A stretch of 64,000 nucleotides of DNA from Desulfosarcina ovata subsp. ovata (GCF_009689005.1 NZ_AP021879.1:3906001-3970000); one strand, 5' to 3'; positions 1 through 8,688 are shown, counted from the first letter of the stretch. A program made the numbers and translations. The notes: a model not told the origin generated them from the sequence alone.

Positions 1-67
1 TCTTCCCGCTGACGTGGCGACCCTTCGAGGATTCTTTGACGATATTGCCCGGATCGTTGCGGTGTGA
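1..67 (+). CDS. C-terminal end of an upstream protein (partial)
   Basis: The first 67 bases read as about 21 codons ending in a TGA at 65-67, with residues such as LRGFFDDIARIVAV that look like a normal protein C-terminus. The gene starts outside the window. Nothing in so short a piece identifies it. The call rests only on an open frame running to the window edge and could be chance. Confidence 0.3.
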   Translation, partial: LPADVATLRGFFDDIARIVAV

Positions 68-97
68 CCTTTCCCCCTACCTCAACGCAGCGCCTTT

Positions 98-192
98 GAA
101 TGCCAACTACCAAATGTCAAATGGTGGAATCCTGTCCAATTTGAATCGATCTTATCCTTCAATTGACATTCGGGTTCTGGCATTTGGCATTC
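98..192. repeat. Imperfect inverted repeat between genes
   Basis: GAATGCCAA at 98 is mirrored by TTGGCATTC ending at 192. Further in, CAAATGTCAAA is mirrored by an AATTGACATT block. The two arms of roughly 25-30 bases match imperfectly and surround an AT-rich middle. It sits between the end of an upstream gene and the start of the next one. It resembles dispersed intergenic palindromes of deltaproteobacterial genomes, but no second copy was seen in this window. Confidence 0.45.
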
Positions 193-315
193 ATTTATCC
201 AAAAACGAGGTTCGCCGATAACGCCATTAACCGAACTCCAACTCAAATGCGGTTTCCCTGTGGCCGCTTCATGCCTTTCTCGACAAACCTGCCGGGCCGA
301 TGCTATAGTCGCCGG

Positions 316-1233
316 ATGATTCAGTATCCCCATGACCCGCTGAACGACCTTTTTCCCCGCCTGGTCAGTGCCCTGGAACACGGCGGGCGACTGACCCGTG
401 CCATTCTTGACTATATCGGCGCGACCCTGTTCGACCCTTCCCCCCGCCGGCTGGCGGCCTTTTTGGCCGATGACGACGACAGCGAGCGGGACAGCCTTCT
501 GGATCTGATTTTCTATCCGGACGAGGCCTTTCAGATCCATCTGGAACCGCTGTTGGCAGCATCTCCCGTTACCCCTGAGGATGAAGCGGCCCTGAAGCGC
601 CGTCTGCTGGAACGAAAGATCCAGCTCACGATCCGCCTGCCCGACAAACGCCCATTGACCCATCTCGTCCTGCCCGTTTTTATCAAATCCCAGTACATCG
701 AACGGTTGAAGCTCTCCTGGCAGTTGGATGGCCCCGTGGCTGCAGCCATCGCGTCCGGCGTCTCGCCCGCGCGGGTGCCCATGGTGCGGGTGCGACTGCG
801 CAACAACGGCCTGCGTGTCCAAAAAAGGGGACGGCAGTTTTTATGCCGTTTTTTTGAGTGCATGCCTGACGACGAACCCGACTACCTGGCCTGCCTTGAC
901 CTGGTGCTGCCGTTGCTGGAACGGGCCAGGGGGGATGCCGACTTTTACGACCCGTTGGTGAACCATAAACGGGAGCTTTTTCGCACTCTGCAGCAGGCCC
1001 GGCGTTTCGAGACCCTAATGCGCCAGTCCAACATGGAGATGCTGATGCTTCAGGGCGTCCGGGCGCCCCATGCCGACAGTGGCCAACTGCTGGAACAGAT
1101 GCGTCTGATCGATCGGATCTGTCTGGGGGTTTTCGGCCACACCGAGACCCTGCAACTGCCCATGGAAGAACCGCAGCGTGAGATTGCCGACCTGGACGAT
1201 ACCGGAGCCGTCATCCGCTCTTTATGGCGCTGA
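316..1233 (+). CDS. Hypothetical protein, about 305 residues
   Basis: This is a soluble, leucine- and arginine-rich protein with no signal peptide or membrane segment. I do not recognise the family. The frame is open further upstream, but that extension runs through the intergenic inverted repeat and reads poorly. The ATG at 316 (MIQYPHDPL) is therefore preferred. Visible parts are an acidic DDDDSE stretch near residue 55, an arginine-rich VRVRLRNNGLRVQKRG segment near residues 150-170, and a helical C-terminal half. The gene is followed by lolA on the same strand after 111 bases. No catalytic motif is evident. Confidence 0.75.
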   Translation: MIQYPHDPLNDLFPRLVSALEHGGRLTRAILDYIGATLFDPSPRRLAAFLADDDDSERDSLLDLIFYPDEAFQIHLEPLLAASPVTPEDEAALKRRLLERKIQLTIRLPDKRPLTHLVLPVFIKSQYIERLKLSWQLDGPVAAAIASGVSPARVPMVRVRLRNNGLRVQKRGRQFLCRFFECMPDDEPDYLACLDLVLPLLERARGDADFYDPLVNHKRELFRTLQQARRFETLMRQSNMEMLMLQGVRAPHADSGQLLEQMRLIDRICLGVFGHTETLQLPMEEPQREIADLDDTGAVIRSLWR

Positions 1234-1344
1234 CCCGGTGCCGGGCGTATTTACAAACCCGATGAAATGGGATAGTCATTTCCACGCAGACGACCGATGC
1301 GGCGCTGTCGGCGCCGGTAGACGGACCGGAAAGGAAAGGGCGTT

Positions 1345-2019
1345 ATGAAACGCATTGCCATTGTTATTATGCTGTCCCTGTTTGCCGGGGTGATGATGGG
1401 CGGGCTGGCGCCGGCATCTGCGGTGACGGAGGCTGAAAAGACCATCGACACGATTATTGCCGGTGTTGAATCGCGTTACAATGTCACCGGATTTACTGCG
1501 GAATTCGACCAGGAGTCGATTCTCAAGGCCATGGCGGTGACCGATACGGCCTCCGGCCGATTGATGGTACGGCAACCGGGCAAAATGCGCTGGGAGTACC
1601 TCGTGCCGGAACCCCAGACCATTATCACCGACGGCCGTGACCTGTGGGTGTTCAGGCCGGAGGAGAACCAAGTGATGGTGGGCAAGGCGCCGGCTTTTTT
1701 TGGCGAGGGCAAGGGGGCCGGGTTTCTCTCCAACATCAAGACCGTTCGCAACAGTTTCCGGATTTCCCTGGAAACCGCAGACGATCCGGAATTTTACCGC
1801 CTGCGCATGGTTCCCGACAAGGCATCGGCAGATCTCATTGAGGTCAAACTGGATGTGGCCCGGGAAAGTTTTGACGTGGTTCGGATCATCACCGTCAATG
1901 TCTACGGGGATGAAACCCGGATCGAACTGAAAAATGTCGACTTCACCGCGACGCCATCCGAATCGTTATTCCGCTTCGAGGCGCCGGCGGGCGCCGACGT
2001 CCTGCAGATGAATCCGTAA
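1345..2019 (+). CDS. lolA: Outer-membrane lipoprotein carrier protein LolA
   Basis: LolA is the periplasmic chaperone that takes lipoproteins from the LolCDE transporter and carries them to the outer membrane. The 224-residue product has an N-terminal signal peptide (MKRIAIVIMLSLFAGVMM...APASA). It shows the family pattern: an F-x-A-x-F-x-Q motif (TGFTAEFDQES), a GRLMVRQPGKMRWEY strand pair, and IITDGRDLWVF. These form half of the hydrophobic barrel that shields the lipid. Length is normal for the family. A GGAAAGG ribosome site precedes the ATG. nadA follows 54 bases later on the same strand and may be co-transcribed, though the two are not functionally linked. Confidence 0.93.
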   Translation: MKRIAIVIMLSLFAGVMMGGLAPASAVTEAEKTIDTIIAGVESRYNVTGFTAEFDQESILKAMAVTDTASGRLMVRQPGKMRWEYLVPEPQTIITDGRDLWVFRPEENQVMVGKAPAFFGEGKGAGFLSNIKTVRNSFRISLETADDPEFYRLRMVPDKASADLIEVKLDVARESFDVVRIITVNVYGDETRIELKNVDFTATPSESLFRFEAPAGADVLQMNP

Positions 2020-2073
2020 CACCCGCGGCCGCAGCCGCAGCCGCCAAGCGATACGCCCCTAAAGGATCTATCC

Positions 2074-2970
2074 ATGCAAACCAAAATCAGAAAGCTGCTC
2101 AAGGAAAACAACGCCGTCCTTCTGGCCCACAACTACGAGCCGCCGGAAATCCAGGCCCTGGCCGATATGTGCGGCGATTCGCTGGAACTGAGCATCCGTG
2201 CCGCCGATACCGATGCGGATGTGATCGTTTTCTGCGGGGTTCATTTCATGGCCGAAACCGCCTCGATCCTCTCTCCGCAGAAGACCGTGCTGCTGCCCCG
2301 TGCCGATGCCGGCTGCCCCATGGCCGACATGATCACCCCCATGGCCCTGAAGGCGCGACTGGCCGCCATACCCGCCATGCCGGTGGTGACCTATGTGAAC
2401 TCGTCGGCGGCGGTCAAGGCCCTCTCCACCATCTGCTGTACTTCGGCCAACGCCATTGAAGTGGTCCAGAGCCTGACTGAAGATGAACTGCTCATGACGC
2501 CCGACCGCAACCTGGCGCAGAACACCGCCAGGCACACGGACAAGACCATTCACTTGTGGGATGGCTGCTGCCCCATCCATGACCGGCTCAGCGTGGCCGA
2601 TGTCGAGGCGGCCCGCAAGGCCCATCCTGAAGCATTGTTTATTGCCCACCCCGAGTGCCGGCCCGAGGTGGTCGCCTTGGCCGACGCCGCCTTGAGCACC
2701 TCGGGCATGATGCGTTTTGCCGCCGAATCCGAGGCCAGCGAGTTTATCGTCGGCACGGAGGTGGGCCTGCTGCATCCGCTGGCACAGAAAAACCCGGGCA
2801 AGACCTTTTATCCGGCATCGGAAACGATGATTTGCCCGGACATGAAAAAGATCACGCCCCGGGATATTCTCACCTGTCTGGAGAACATGTCCGGCCAGGT
2901 CCGCGTGCCTGAGGAGATTCGCATACCGGCACTGGCCGCGGTGGAGCGGATGATTGCCCTGTCGCGCTGA
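2074..2970 (+). CDS. nadA: Quinolinate synthase NadA
   Basis: NadA condenses iminoaspartate with dihydroxyacetone phosphate to make quinolinate in de novo NAD synthesis, using an oxygen-sensitive [4Fe-4S] cluster. The 298-residue protein starts [27 protein letters not shown], the typical N-terminus. It carries [26 protein letters not shown] and [12 protein letters not shown]. The cluster-ligand cysteines lie near FCGV, in the [10 protein letters not shown] region and in the C-terminal DILTCLENM. The length is that of the compact NadA type. A GGATCTATCC spacer region precedes the start and a strong hairpin terminator follows the stop. Confidence 0.96.
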   Translation: MQTKIRKLLKENNAVLLAHNYEPPEIQALADMCGDSLELSIRAADTDADVIVFCGVHFMAETASILSPQKTVLLPRADAGCPMADMITPMALKARLAAIPAMPVVTYVNSSAAVKALSTICCTSANAIEVVQSLTEDELLMTPDRNLAQNTARHTDKTIHLWDGCCPIHDRLSVADVEAARKAHPEALFIAHPECRPEVVALADAALSTSGMMRFAAESEASEFIVGTEVGLLHPLAQKNPGKTFYPASETMICPDMKKITPRDILTCLENMSGQVRVPEEIRIPALAAVERMIALSR

Positions 2971-2980
2971 AGCTGACGAC

Positions 2981-3024
2981 AAAAACGCCGGCATCCCCCA
3001 AAAAGGGGCAACGCCGGCGTTTTT
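2981..3024. terminator. Bidirectional rho-independent terminator between nadA and yebC
   Basis: A long hairpin with arms AAAAACGCCGGC and GCCGGCGTTTTT, plus an inner CCCC/GGGG stem, ends in T runs on both strands. It lies between the stop of nadA and the stop of the convergent yebC gene, so it can serve both. Confidence 0.88.
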
Positions 3025-3048
3025 CAAACCCTCTGTTTTGCGGCACGA

Positions 3049-3792
3049 TTACATATTGTCAACCATGTCGTCAGGAATATCCGCGTTGGTATAGACCTTC
3101 TGGACGTCGTCGCAGTCTTCCATGGCATCCATCAGTTTGAGCATGCGTTCGGCTTCGTTACCCGACAGCGGGCTCATGTTCTGGGGAAGCATGGTTACTT
3201 CTTCGTCACTGTAGGTGATCCCGGCACTGTCGAGGGCCGCCTGGACGGCCTCGAAATCTTCGGGGGCGGTGATGACTTCGAAGCAGTCATCGTCTTCGCG
3301 GACGTCTTCGGCACCGGCGTCAAGGGCGACTTCCATCAGCTTTTCTTCGTCTGCGTCTGCCTTGTCCACGTTGAAATAGCCCTTTTTGTCGAACATCCAG
3401 GCCACGCAGCCGTTTTCCCCCATGTTGCCGCCATACTTGTTGAAGATGTGGCGGATTTCGGCCACGGCGCGGTTTTTGTTGTCGGTCAGGGATTCCACGA
3501 GAATGGCGGTGCCGCCGGGACCGTACCCCTCGTAGGAGCTCTCCTCGTAGCTGACGCCTTCCAGTTCGCCGGTACCTTTCTTGATGGCCCGCTCAATGTT
3601 GTCCTTGGGCATGTTTTCCGCTTTGGCCGCGGCCACGGCGGTGCGCAGCCGTGGATTGGCCTCGATGTCGCCGCCGCCGGTACGGGCGGCAACGGTAATC
3701 TCTTTGATCAGTTTGGTAAAAATCTTTCCCCGTTTGGCATCCTGAGCACCTTTACGGTGTTTGATGGAAGACCACTTATTGTGTCCGGACAT
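3049..3792 (-). CDS. YebC/PmpR-family regulatory protein
   Basis: This is a 247-residue TACO1/YebC family protein. Family members bind nucleic acid; some act as transcription regulators and others assist ribosomes at difficult peptide stretches. The N-terminus [25 protein letters not shown] is diagnostic. The body has the [28 protein letters not shown] motif followed by the acidic second and third domains. Length is exactly typical. The gene lies downstream of rlmE on the same strand with a gap of 47 bases, so radA-rlmE-yebC probably form one unit. An AGGAGGAAACT ribosome site precedes the ATG. Confidence 0.96.
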   Translation of the reverse strand: MSGHNKWSSIKHRKGAQDAKRGKIFTKLIKEITVAARTGGGDIEANPRLRTAVAAAKAENMPKDNIERAIKKGTGELEGVSYEESSYEGYGPGGTAILVESLTDNKNRAVAEIRHIFNKYGGNMGENGCVAWMFDKKGYFNVDKADADEEKLMEVALDAGAEDVREDDDCFEVITAPEDFEAVQAALDSAGITYSDEEVTMLPQNMSPLSGNEAERMLKLMDAMEDCDDVQKVYTNADIPDDMVDNM

Positions 3793-3839
3793 AGTTTCCT
3801 CCTGATTGGCGAATCCGAATGCTACGGTTCACATCGTCG

Positions 3840-4445
3840 TTATTTTTTCCCCAGGCCGATGACAAATACCTCCCGGCTGGCTTTTCGCGTACTTTTCGGC
3901 CGGAATGCCGCCTGCCGCTGGAAGCGCTGTTTCACGGCATCGGTAAACGTTTTGAAATCGTTGCCCTGAAAGATTTTGCAGACGAAGTGCCCACCCGTGA
4001 CCAGGGTGTTGTCGGCAATGGCCAGGGCCGCCTCGCACAGCCCTACCGATCGGGCCTCGTCCACATGGCGGTTGCCCGTGGTGGCCGGTGCCATGTCGCT
4101 GAGTACCACATCGACCCGGGTCAGCGCCAGTCCGGCCAGGTGGCCTTCCAGGTCGGCCACGTCACCGGTGATCACGGTCACATGATCGGGCAGCGCGATG
4201 GTGACGGGGCTCAGGTCGATGCCCACCAGCCGGCCTTCGGGGCCGATCACCCTGGCGGTAAACTGCAGCCACGAGCCCGGTGCGCAACCCAGATCCAGAA
4301 CCCTCGCCCCGCGATTGAGAATGCGGTGTTTTTTCTGGATCTCCTGAAGCTTGTACACCGAACGGGCCGCGAAGTGGTCCCGCTTGGCTTGGCGGGTGTA
4401 ATGATCCGCCCACGGGTTCTGCTTCTTTTGAGATGATCGCTTCAT
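3840..4445 (-). CDS. rlmE: 23S rRNA 2'-O-methyltransferase RlmE (FtsJ)
   Basis: RlmE methylates U2552 of 23S rRNA with S-adenosylmethionine and helps late 50S assembly. The 201-residue protein begins MKRSSQKKQNPWADHYTRQAKRD and has the FtsJ signatures: RSVYKLQEIQKK near residue 30, the SAM-binding LDLGCAPGSW, VGIDLSP, VLSDMAPATTGN with its catalytic Asp, and GGHFVCKIFQG with the catalytic Lys. The K-D-K-E tetrad expected for this family therefore appears intact. It is transcribed with yebC downstream and probably with radA upstream (about 100-base gap). Confidence 0.95.
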   Translation of the reverse strand: MKRSSQKKQNPWADHYTRQAKRDHFAARSVYKLQEIQKKHRILNRGARVLDLGCAPGSWLQFTARVIGPEGRLVGIDLSPVTIALPDHVTVITGDVADLEGHLAGLALTRVDVVLSDMAPATTGNRHVDEARSVGLCEAALAIADNTLVTGGHFVCKIFQGNDFKTFTDAVKQRFQRQAAFRPKSTRKASREVFVIGLGKK

Positions 4446-4547
4446 ATCTTTTCGACCGGTTCAAGTCAAGTCCAACCACCCGTTCAGGGCAATCTCAATC
4501 GTCAATATAATAAGTGTGTTGTCAATCCGAAAGGCGATGATACACCA

Positions 4548-5912
4548 TCAGAACAAGAGCTCCACGGCCGCTGCCACCGTCGACACGCCCTCGAGATCGA
4601 GGCCTTCGGGCTGGCGTAACCGTTTCAGGCTGCCCAGCGGCACCACGCAACGGGTAAAGCCCATTTTCTTGGCCTCCAGGACACGGATTTCCAGGTTGCC
4701 CACGGCACGCACCTCGCCGGCCAGTCCGACTTCGCCGATCACCAGCGTGTCCTTGCGGATGGGGCGGTCCAGGAAACTGGAGGCCACCGCCGAGACAATC
4801 CCCATGTCCACGGCCGGCTCGACGATTTTGACCCCACCGGCCACATTCATGAAGATGTCGTGCCCCATCAGGTGCATGCCCAGCTGTTTCTCCATGACCG
4901 CCACCAACAGGGCCACCCGGTTGGCATCCAGACCGAGAATGGTTCGCCGGGGTGTTCCGAAGCTGGTGCTGGATGCCAAGGCCTGAAGTTCCACCAGGAT
5001 CGGCCGGGTACCTTCCATACTGGCCGTGACCACCGAGCCGGCGGCGTTTTCCGGCCGTTCGGAGAGAAACACCGCCGACGGGTTGGCCACCTGGCACAGG
5101 CCGCGCTCTTTCATTTCGAAAACGCCGATCTCGTTGGTCGAGCCGAATCGGTTTTTCACCGCTCGCAGGATACGGAAAATGTGGTTGCGGTCGCCTTCGA
5201 AGTAGAGCACCGTGTCCACCATATGTTCCAGGAGGCGCGGACCGGCAATGGCTCCCTCCTTGGTCACGTGGCCTACCAGAAACGTGGGGATGCCGGTGCG
5301 CTTGGCCATGAGCATCAGCCGCATGGTCGATTCGCGGACCTGGCTCACACTGCCCGGTGCGGATGTGATTTCCGGGCTGAACATGGTCTGGATCGAATCC
5401 ACCACCAGCACGTCGGGCTGTTCGCTTTCCACCATGGCCATGACCGCGTCGATATCGATCTCCGAAACCACCAGTAGGGTAGGAGACTGGGCCTCCAATC
5501 GGCGGCTGCGCAGGCGCAGCTGGCGAACCGACTCTTCACCGGAGACGTAAAGTACCTTGCGACCGGTGGCGGCCATGCCGTGCAGGGCCTGGAGCATCAG
5601 CGTCGATTTGCCGATGCCCGGGTCGCCGCCGATCAGAACCAGGGTGCCGGCCACCAGGCCGCCGCCCAATACCCGGTCAAACTCCTCGATGCCGGTTAAA
5701 AGCCGTTCCTCATCGACGATTTCGACAGCATCGATGGGAACCGGGCGATTGCCCCTGTCGGTCATGCGTTTGTTGCCGGGTGCCGGCGGTCGCCGGACCT
5801 CTTCGGCAAAGGTGTCCCATCCGCCGCATTCGGTGCAGCGGCCCAGCCATTTGGCGGATTCATATCCGCAGAACTGACAGACAAAAAGGGATTTGGCGGT
5901 TTTTCGTGCCAT
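4548..5912 (-). CDS. radA: DNA repair protein RadA
   Basis: RadA is a RecA-like ATPase that promotes branch migration in recombinational repair. The chosen start (MARKTAKSLFVCQF) leaves 454 residues, the usual size. Eight more upstream codons are open but lack family similarity. In order it shows a C4 zinc finger (CQFCG...CTECGGW), Walker A GGDPGIGKST, Walker B-type LVVDSIQTM, the RadA-specific KNRFGSTNEIGVFEM motif, and a C-terminal Lon-protease-like domain (GHDIFMNVAGGVKI). It is the first gene of a probable radA-rlmE-yebC run. Confidence 0.96.
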   Translation of the reverse strand: MARKTAKSLFVCQFCGYESAKWLGRCTECGGWDTFAEEVRRPPAPGNKRMTDRGNRPVPIDAVEIVDEERLLTGIEEFDRVLGGGLVAGTLVLIGGDPGIGKSTLMLQALHGMAATGRKVLYVSGEESVRQLRLRSRRLEAQSPTLLVVSEIDIDAVMAMVESEQPDVLVVDSIQTMFSPEITSAPGSVSQVRESTMRLMLMAKRTGIPTFLVGHVTKEGAIAGPRLLEHMVDTVLYFEGDRNHIFRILRAVKNRFGSTNEIGVFEMKERGLCQVANPSAVFLSERPENAAGSVVTASMEGTRPILVELQALASSTSFGTPRRTILGLDANRVALLVAVMEKQLGMHLMGHDIFMNVAGGVKIVEPAVDMGIVSAVASSFLDRPIRKDTLVIGEVGLAGEVRAVGNLEIRVLEAKKMGFTRCVVPLGSLKRLRQPEGLDLEGVSTVAAAVELLF

Positions 5913-6131
5913 TTGGAAAACGTGCACCTTTATCAATTATCGACCGTATTAAATACAACGACGCCCATGATCGACTATCACGTCCGAACCCTCCTTTGCA
6001 ACCACGCCACGGGTGCCATGCAGGGCAATCGCATGTAAACAAAATATCGGGAACCATTGTCGCAGACTATGTCATTTCCTGCAGCAAAAGCTGTGAATTG
6101 ACGCATTTGCAGGAAGCTGTAGGAGTGGTCC

Positions 6132-6571
6132 ATGACCGCGAAAAAAGAAATCAAGCTACATGCGATTGCCCTGGGGTGGCATGGAGGCCTATATGTCGGC
6201 GGCGATTGCCAACGGCCTGGATCCCATTTTATTCCCGGTGTCTTGGCGTGATGGAATCAATGCTGGATTATGACTACTTTGATATGGTATGTCATTTGGA
6301 TCCGCCCAAAAAGTCCAACAACCGTCCATCGCCGGATGTGAACGACGGTTTCCATGTTTTTCTAACGGGAGCGGGCGCCGCTTTAGGCGATTGGCGGAAA
6401 AGAATGTCCCATATTGTGCCGGATTTTTTTCGTCTTCAAGGCGGCGCCAAGGTTGCGTACTTTACGTATTCGGCCTTGGCACCAACGCAGAAGACGGGAA
6501 AAAAGACAAGCCAGATGGGATATTCTTTGACAGAAATCGCCTTAAACCCGTTTAAGCGCTCAGGAGGTTAA
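6132..6571 (+). pseudogene. Possible decayed small gene read across three frames
   Basis: Between radA and the transglycosylase gene, protein-like sequence passes from one frame to the next. Frame 3 starts with an ATG at 6132 (MTAKKEIKLHAIALGWH). Frame 1 continues at 6181 (MEAYMSAAIANGLDP). Frame 2 runs from 6251 to the stop at 6571 (MESMLDYDYFDM...) and encodes about 106 residues. The last frame alone could be a short real gene. I do not recognise any family. The frame hand-overs suggest frameshifts, but non-coding DNA is also possible. Confidence 0.3.
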
Positions 6572-6576
6572 TCAGG

Positions 6577-7470
6577 ATGTGTGACGATCAGCTGCTACAT
6601 GCCAACCGACGATTCTCTTCCCGCGGGCTCGCGATCCTGGTGGTTCTGATTGCCGGACTGTTTGCCGGGGTCTTGGCCGCTGATGAAACCGAGATTTTTC
6701 AAACCCTCAAAAAGCGGCTGGTTGCCGATGGCTTCGAAAGCGGCCGCATCGATTCCATTTTTGCCAGCCCTGATGTCGCCTTCGAAAAAGGAGGCGTCAG
6801 CGCCTATTTCATGCACAACGAATCCAAGCTGAACTACAAGCAGTTCACGCGGCCATGGTCCATTGCCTCGGCCAAAAAGTACATGAATGCCCACCACTAT
6901 GCCCTGGCCGCGGCCCAGAGAAAATACGGTGTGGACCAGGAAGTGATCACGGCCATCATTCTGGTGGAGACCAAACTGGGCACTTACACCGGCAACAAAT
7001 CCGTCATCAATACCTTGTCGACCCTGTCGGCCATGGCCGAGGCGAGCCCGCGCCAGATCATCTGGGAGAACTTGCCCGATGACGAACGGAGGATGTCCCG
7101 CGAAGAGTTCGAGAAGAAGGCCGATCAGAAGGCCGGCTGGGCCTACCGGGAACTGAAAGCCTTTCTCGCCTACACGGAAAAAGAAAAAATGGATCCGACC
7201 GTCATCAAAGGCTCCTACGCCGGCGCCATGGGAATCTCCCAGTTCATGCCCAGCAACATCGGCCCGTACGGACAGGACGGTGATGCCGATGGCCGGGTGG
7301 ATCTGTTCGTTCACGCCGACGCCATCTCCAGCATCGCTGCCTACCTGAAAAACTACGGCTGGAAACCGGGCATATCGCAAAAAGAGGCCTTCAAGGTGGT
7401 CTATCATTACAACCACAGCAAATATTACGTGAACACCATCCTGGAAATCGCGGACAAACTGAAAGGCTGA
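6577..7470 (+). CDS. Lytic murein transglycosylase, MltB family
   Basis: Enzymes of this family cleave the MurNAc-GlcNAc bond of peptidoglycan to give 1,6-anhydro ends during wall remodelling. The 297-residue protein has an N-terminal hydrophobic segment (AILVVLIAGLFAGVLA) that acts as signal peptide or anchor. No lipobox cysteine is obvious, so it is probably periplasmic and soluble. The catalytic Glu lies in IILVETKLGTYTGN near residue 125. Further family motifs are SYAGAMGISQFMPSN and DGDADGRVDLFVHADAISSIAAYL. Start chosen at the ATG after AGGAGGTTAATCAGG. A small membrane-protein gene follows after 6 bases. Confidence 0.93.
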   Translation: MCDDQLLHANRRFSSRGLAILVVLIAGLFAGVLAADETEIFQTLKKRLVADGFESGRIDSIFASPDVAFEKGGVSAYFMHNESKLNYKQFTRPWSIASAKKYMNAHHYALAAAQRKYGVDQEVITAIILVETKLGTYTGNKSVINTLSTLSAMAEASPRQIIWENLPDDERRMSREEFEKKADQKAGWAYRELKAFLAYTEKEKMDPTVIKGSYAGAMGISQFMPSNIGPYGQDGDADGRVDLFVHADAISSIAAYLKNYGWKPGISQKEAFKVVYHYNHSKYYVNTILEIADKLKG

Positions 7471-7476
7471 ACCCTC

Positions 7477-7695
7477 ATGAGTACCGGCATGGTTGTGGTG
7501 TTAACCGGCGTGGTCTTTTTCCTGCTGACCTGTGTCGCCATCCTGGACATCGCCCGTAAGGATTTCGGCTCGATCCAGATGAAGGCCCTGTGGGGGTTCC
7601 TCGTGGCCATGGTCCCTTTTATCGGTGTAATCATCTATTTTCTGATCGGTTACAAAAAAGGCAAACGGCCCGTTGCCGAAGGGCCGGCGGATTGA
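7477..7695 (+). CDS. Small PLDc_N-type membrane protein
   Basis: The 72-residue protein has two membrane segments (MVVVLTGVVFFLLTCVAIL and WGFLVAMVPFIGVIIYFLIG) and ends in a lysine-rich tail. This is the arrangement of the N-terminal domain found in cardiolipin synthases (PLDc_N), here standing alone without the phospholipase D part. Free-standing PLDc_N proteins are common and of unknown role. It lies 6 bases after the transglycosylase gene and is probably co-transcribed with it. Confidence 0.8.
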   Translation: MSTGMVVVLTGVVFFLLTCVAILDIARKDFGSIQMKALWGFLVAMVPFIGVIIYFLIGYKKGKRPVAEGPAD

Positions 7696-7712
7696 TTTGC
7701 CGGAAATAGTGT

Positions 7713-7739
7713 TTGACAAAAAGGTATCTTTTCTATATT
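7713..7739 (+). promoter_or_regulatory. Likely sigma-70 promoter of the tRNA-Glu gene
   Basis: A consensus -35 TTGACA at 7713-7718 is followed by TATATT at 7734-7739. The spacing is somewhat short (15 bases; 17 if ATATTG is taken instead). The tRNA begins 21 bases after the -10 box, as expected. Confidence 0.6.
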
Positions 7740-7760
7740 GATGCCTCTGTTTTTTTAGAA

Positions 7761-7836
7761 GGTCCCATCGTCTAGTGGTTTAGGACGCCGGCCTCTCACG
7801 CCGGTAACGCGGGTTCGAATCCCGCTGGGATCACCA
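7761..7836 (+). tRNA. tRNA-Glu (anticodon CTC)
   Basis: The 76-base gene folds as a full cloverleaf. The acceptor arm pairs GGTCCCA with TGGGATC and is followed by discriminator A and an encoded CCA. The D arm is TCTAGTGGTTTAGGA. The anticodon stem CCGGC/GCCGG holds the loop CTCTCAC with anticodon CTC. The T arm is GCGGGTTCGAATCCCGC. It reads GAG codons. The DNA just downstream shows features of an integration site. Confidence 0.97.
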
Positions 7837-7880
7837 AAGAAATCCAATAGGTTGGCGATTCTGATATTTGAAACCGCTCC

Positions 7881-8034
7881 TTGGACATAAATGTTGGACA
7901 TAAAAACACCCTCAAAATTCACGTTTTGAGGGTGTTTTTATGTCCAGACGCCATCATTCTTAGCCCTCCCATTCCAAGTGTTTGATTTGATTGAATCCGT
8001 CCATCAACCCTCTGGACGTAAATTTCGGACATAA
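7881..8034. repeat. Direct repeats downstream of the tRNA
   Basis: A 23-base unit at 7881-7903, itself containing two tandem TTGGACATAA-like halves, recurs at 8012-8034 with four mismatches. They lie just 3' of tRNA-Glu and flank the perfect inverted repeat. Paired repeats beside a tRNA are usual for attachment or excision scars of integrated elements, but no integrase gene is visible here. Confidence 0.55.
7895..7946. terminator. Perfect 23-bp inverted repeat, probable tRNA terminator
   Basis: Arms at 7895-7917 and 7924-7946 are exact reverse complements around a 6-base loop (TTCACG). The inner part AACACCCTCAAAA/TTTTGAGGGTGTT followed by TTT makes a strong rho-independent terminator for tRNA-Glu. 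The outer seven bases TGGACAT/ATGTCCA belong to the direct-repeat motif, so it may also be part of a recombination site. Confidence 0.75.
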
Positions 8035-8143
8035 CACAAAGCATTAGTTTGGTGGAAATTCATCGTCTCCTGACGGGTTAAACGTCATTTGGAGCGATTT
8101 TCAGTTTGCTCATAAAATCGTAGTCGTGGGCGGTAATGCTATT

Positions 8144-8422
8144 TCAGCGGTCCTCTCGGGTATGCCAAAGTCTCAGCACGTAGATAATCGAATCCTGAAT
8201 CTCATAGCGGACTTCGTAGTTCTTGACCAGAATCCTCCGTACCTCGCGCGGCTCGAACTGGAAAAGTCGCTCACCAATGCGCGGATTGGTCAGCAAGATG
8301 GTTGGGGCTTTGGTCAGTGCCTGAATCGCCCTCGCGGCGGCCGGCTTATTCACCGGAGCCAGGAATTCATACAACCGCACCAAGTCGGAAAGCGCCTTGC
8401 TGGTCCACCTCAACTCCATCAA
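8144..8422 (-). CDS. RelE/ParE-family toxin
   Basis: The 92-residue protein has the RelE/ParE fold signature: an N-terminal LRWTSKALSDLVRLYEFLA helix pair, a central helix with PRIGERLFQF, and a C-terminal strand set (RRILVKNYEVRYEIQDSIIYVLRLWHTRE). ParE toxins poison DNA gyrase and RelE toxins cleave mRNA. ParE is favoured by the partner type and the VLRLWHTR end. The start codon overlaps the antitoxin stop by 4 bases, as is typical for antitoxin-first pairs. The pair lies in the scar region next to tRNA-Glu, which fits acquisition by transfer. Confidence 0.88.
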   Translation of the reverse strand: MMELRWTSKALSDLVRLYEFLAPVNKPAAARAIQALTKAPTILLTNPRIGERLFQFEPREVRRILVKNYEVRYEIQDSIIYVLRLWHTREDR

Positions 8423-8688
8423 CGTGGTACCGGCAGCGGCTGGTCGGAGTCAAGACTGTCAGCCCACGCCTGCACGGCCTGGTGGTCGATGACGCTGCCG
8501 GCGTCCACGTCTGCCAGCGCCTCTTGGGTCAGGCGGTCGCGCTCCTCCTCCTGGGCTATCCAGGCGGAAAGCGCCTGTTTTATGATCCAGGCTCTTGAGC
8601 GTTCAAGCCGTGCAGCCATCTGATCGACCTTGTCGACCAGCTGAAGCGGCACATGTGCGGTCAGCACTTTAGTTGCTGCTTGTGTCAT
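8419..8688 (-). CDS. Ribbon-helix-helix antitoxin of the ParE-type pair
   Basis: The 89-residue protein begins with a ribbon-helix-helix DNA-binding region (TKVLTAHVPLQLVDKVDQMAARLERSRAWIIKQALSAWIAQEEE). An acidic C-terminal tail (DVDAGSVIDHQAVQAWADSLDSD) would wrap the toxin. This is the ParD/CopG layout. It precedes the toxin gene with a 4-base overlap and probably represses its own promoter. An AGGAGG-like stretch precedes the ATG on the minus strand. Confidence 0.85.
   Translation of the reverse strand: MTQAATKVLTAHVPLQLVDKVDQMAARLERSRAWIIKQALSAWIAQEEERDRLTQEALADVDAGSVIDHQAVQAWADSLDSDQPLPVPR

Noticed and set aside
82..822. Long open frame on the minus strand opposite the first hypothetical gene
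   Set aside because: It mirrors codons of the + strand gene, has low-complexity residue use and no ribosome site. GC-rich genes commonly give such shadows.
7881..8034. CRISPR-like array from repeated TTGGACATAA units
   Set aside because: There are only two copies of a double motif, no regular spacers and no cas genes.
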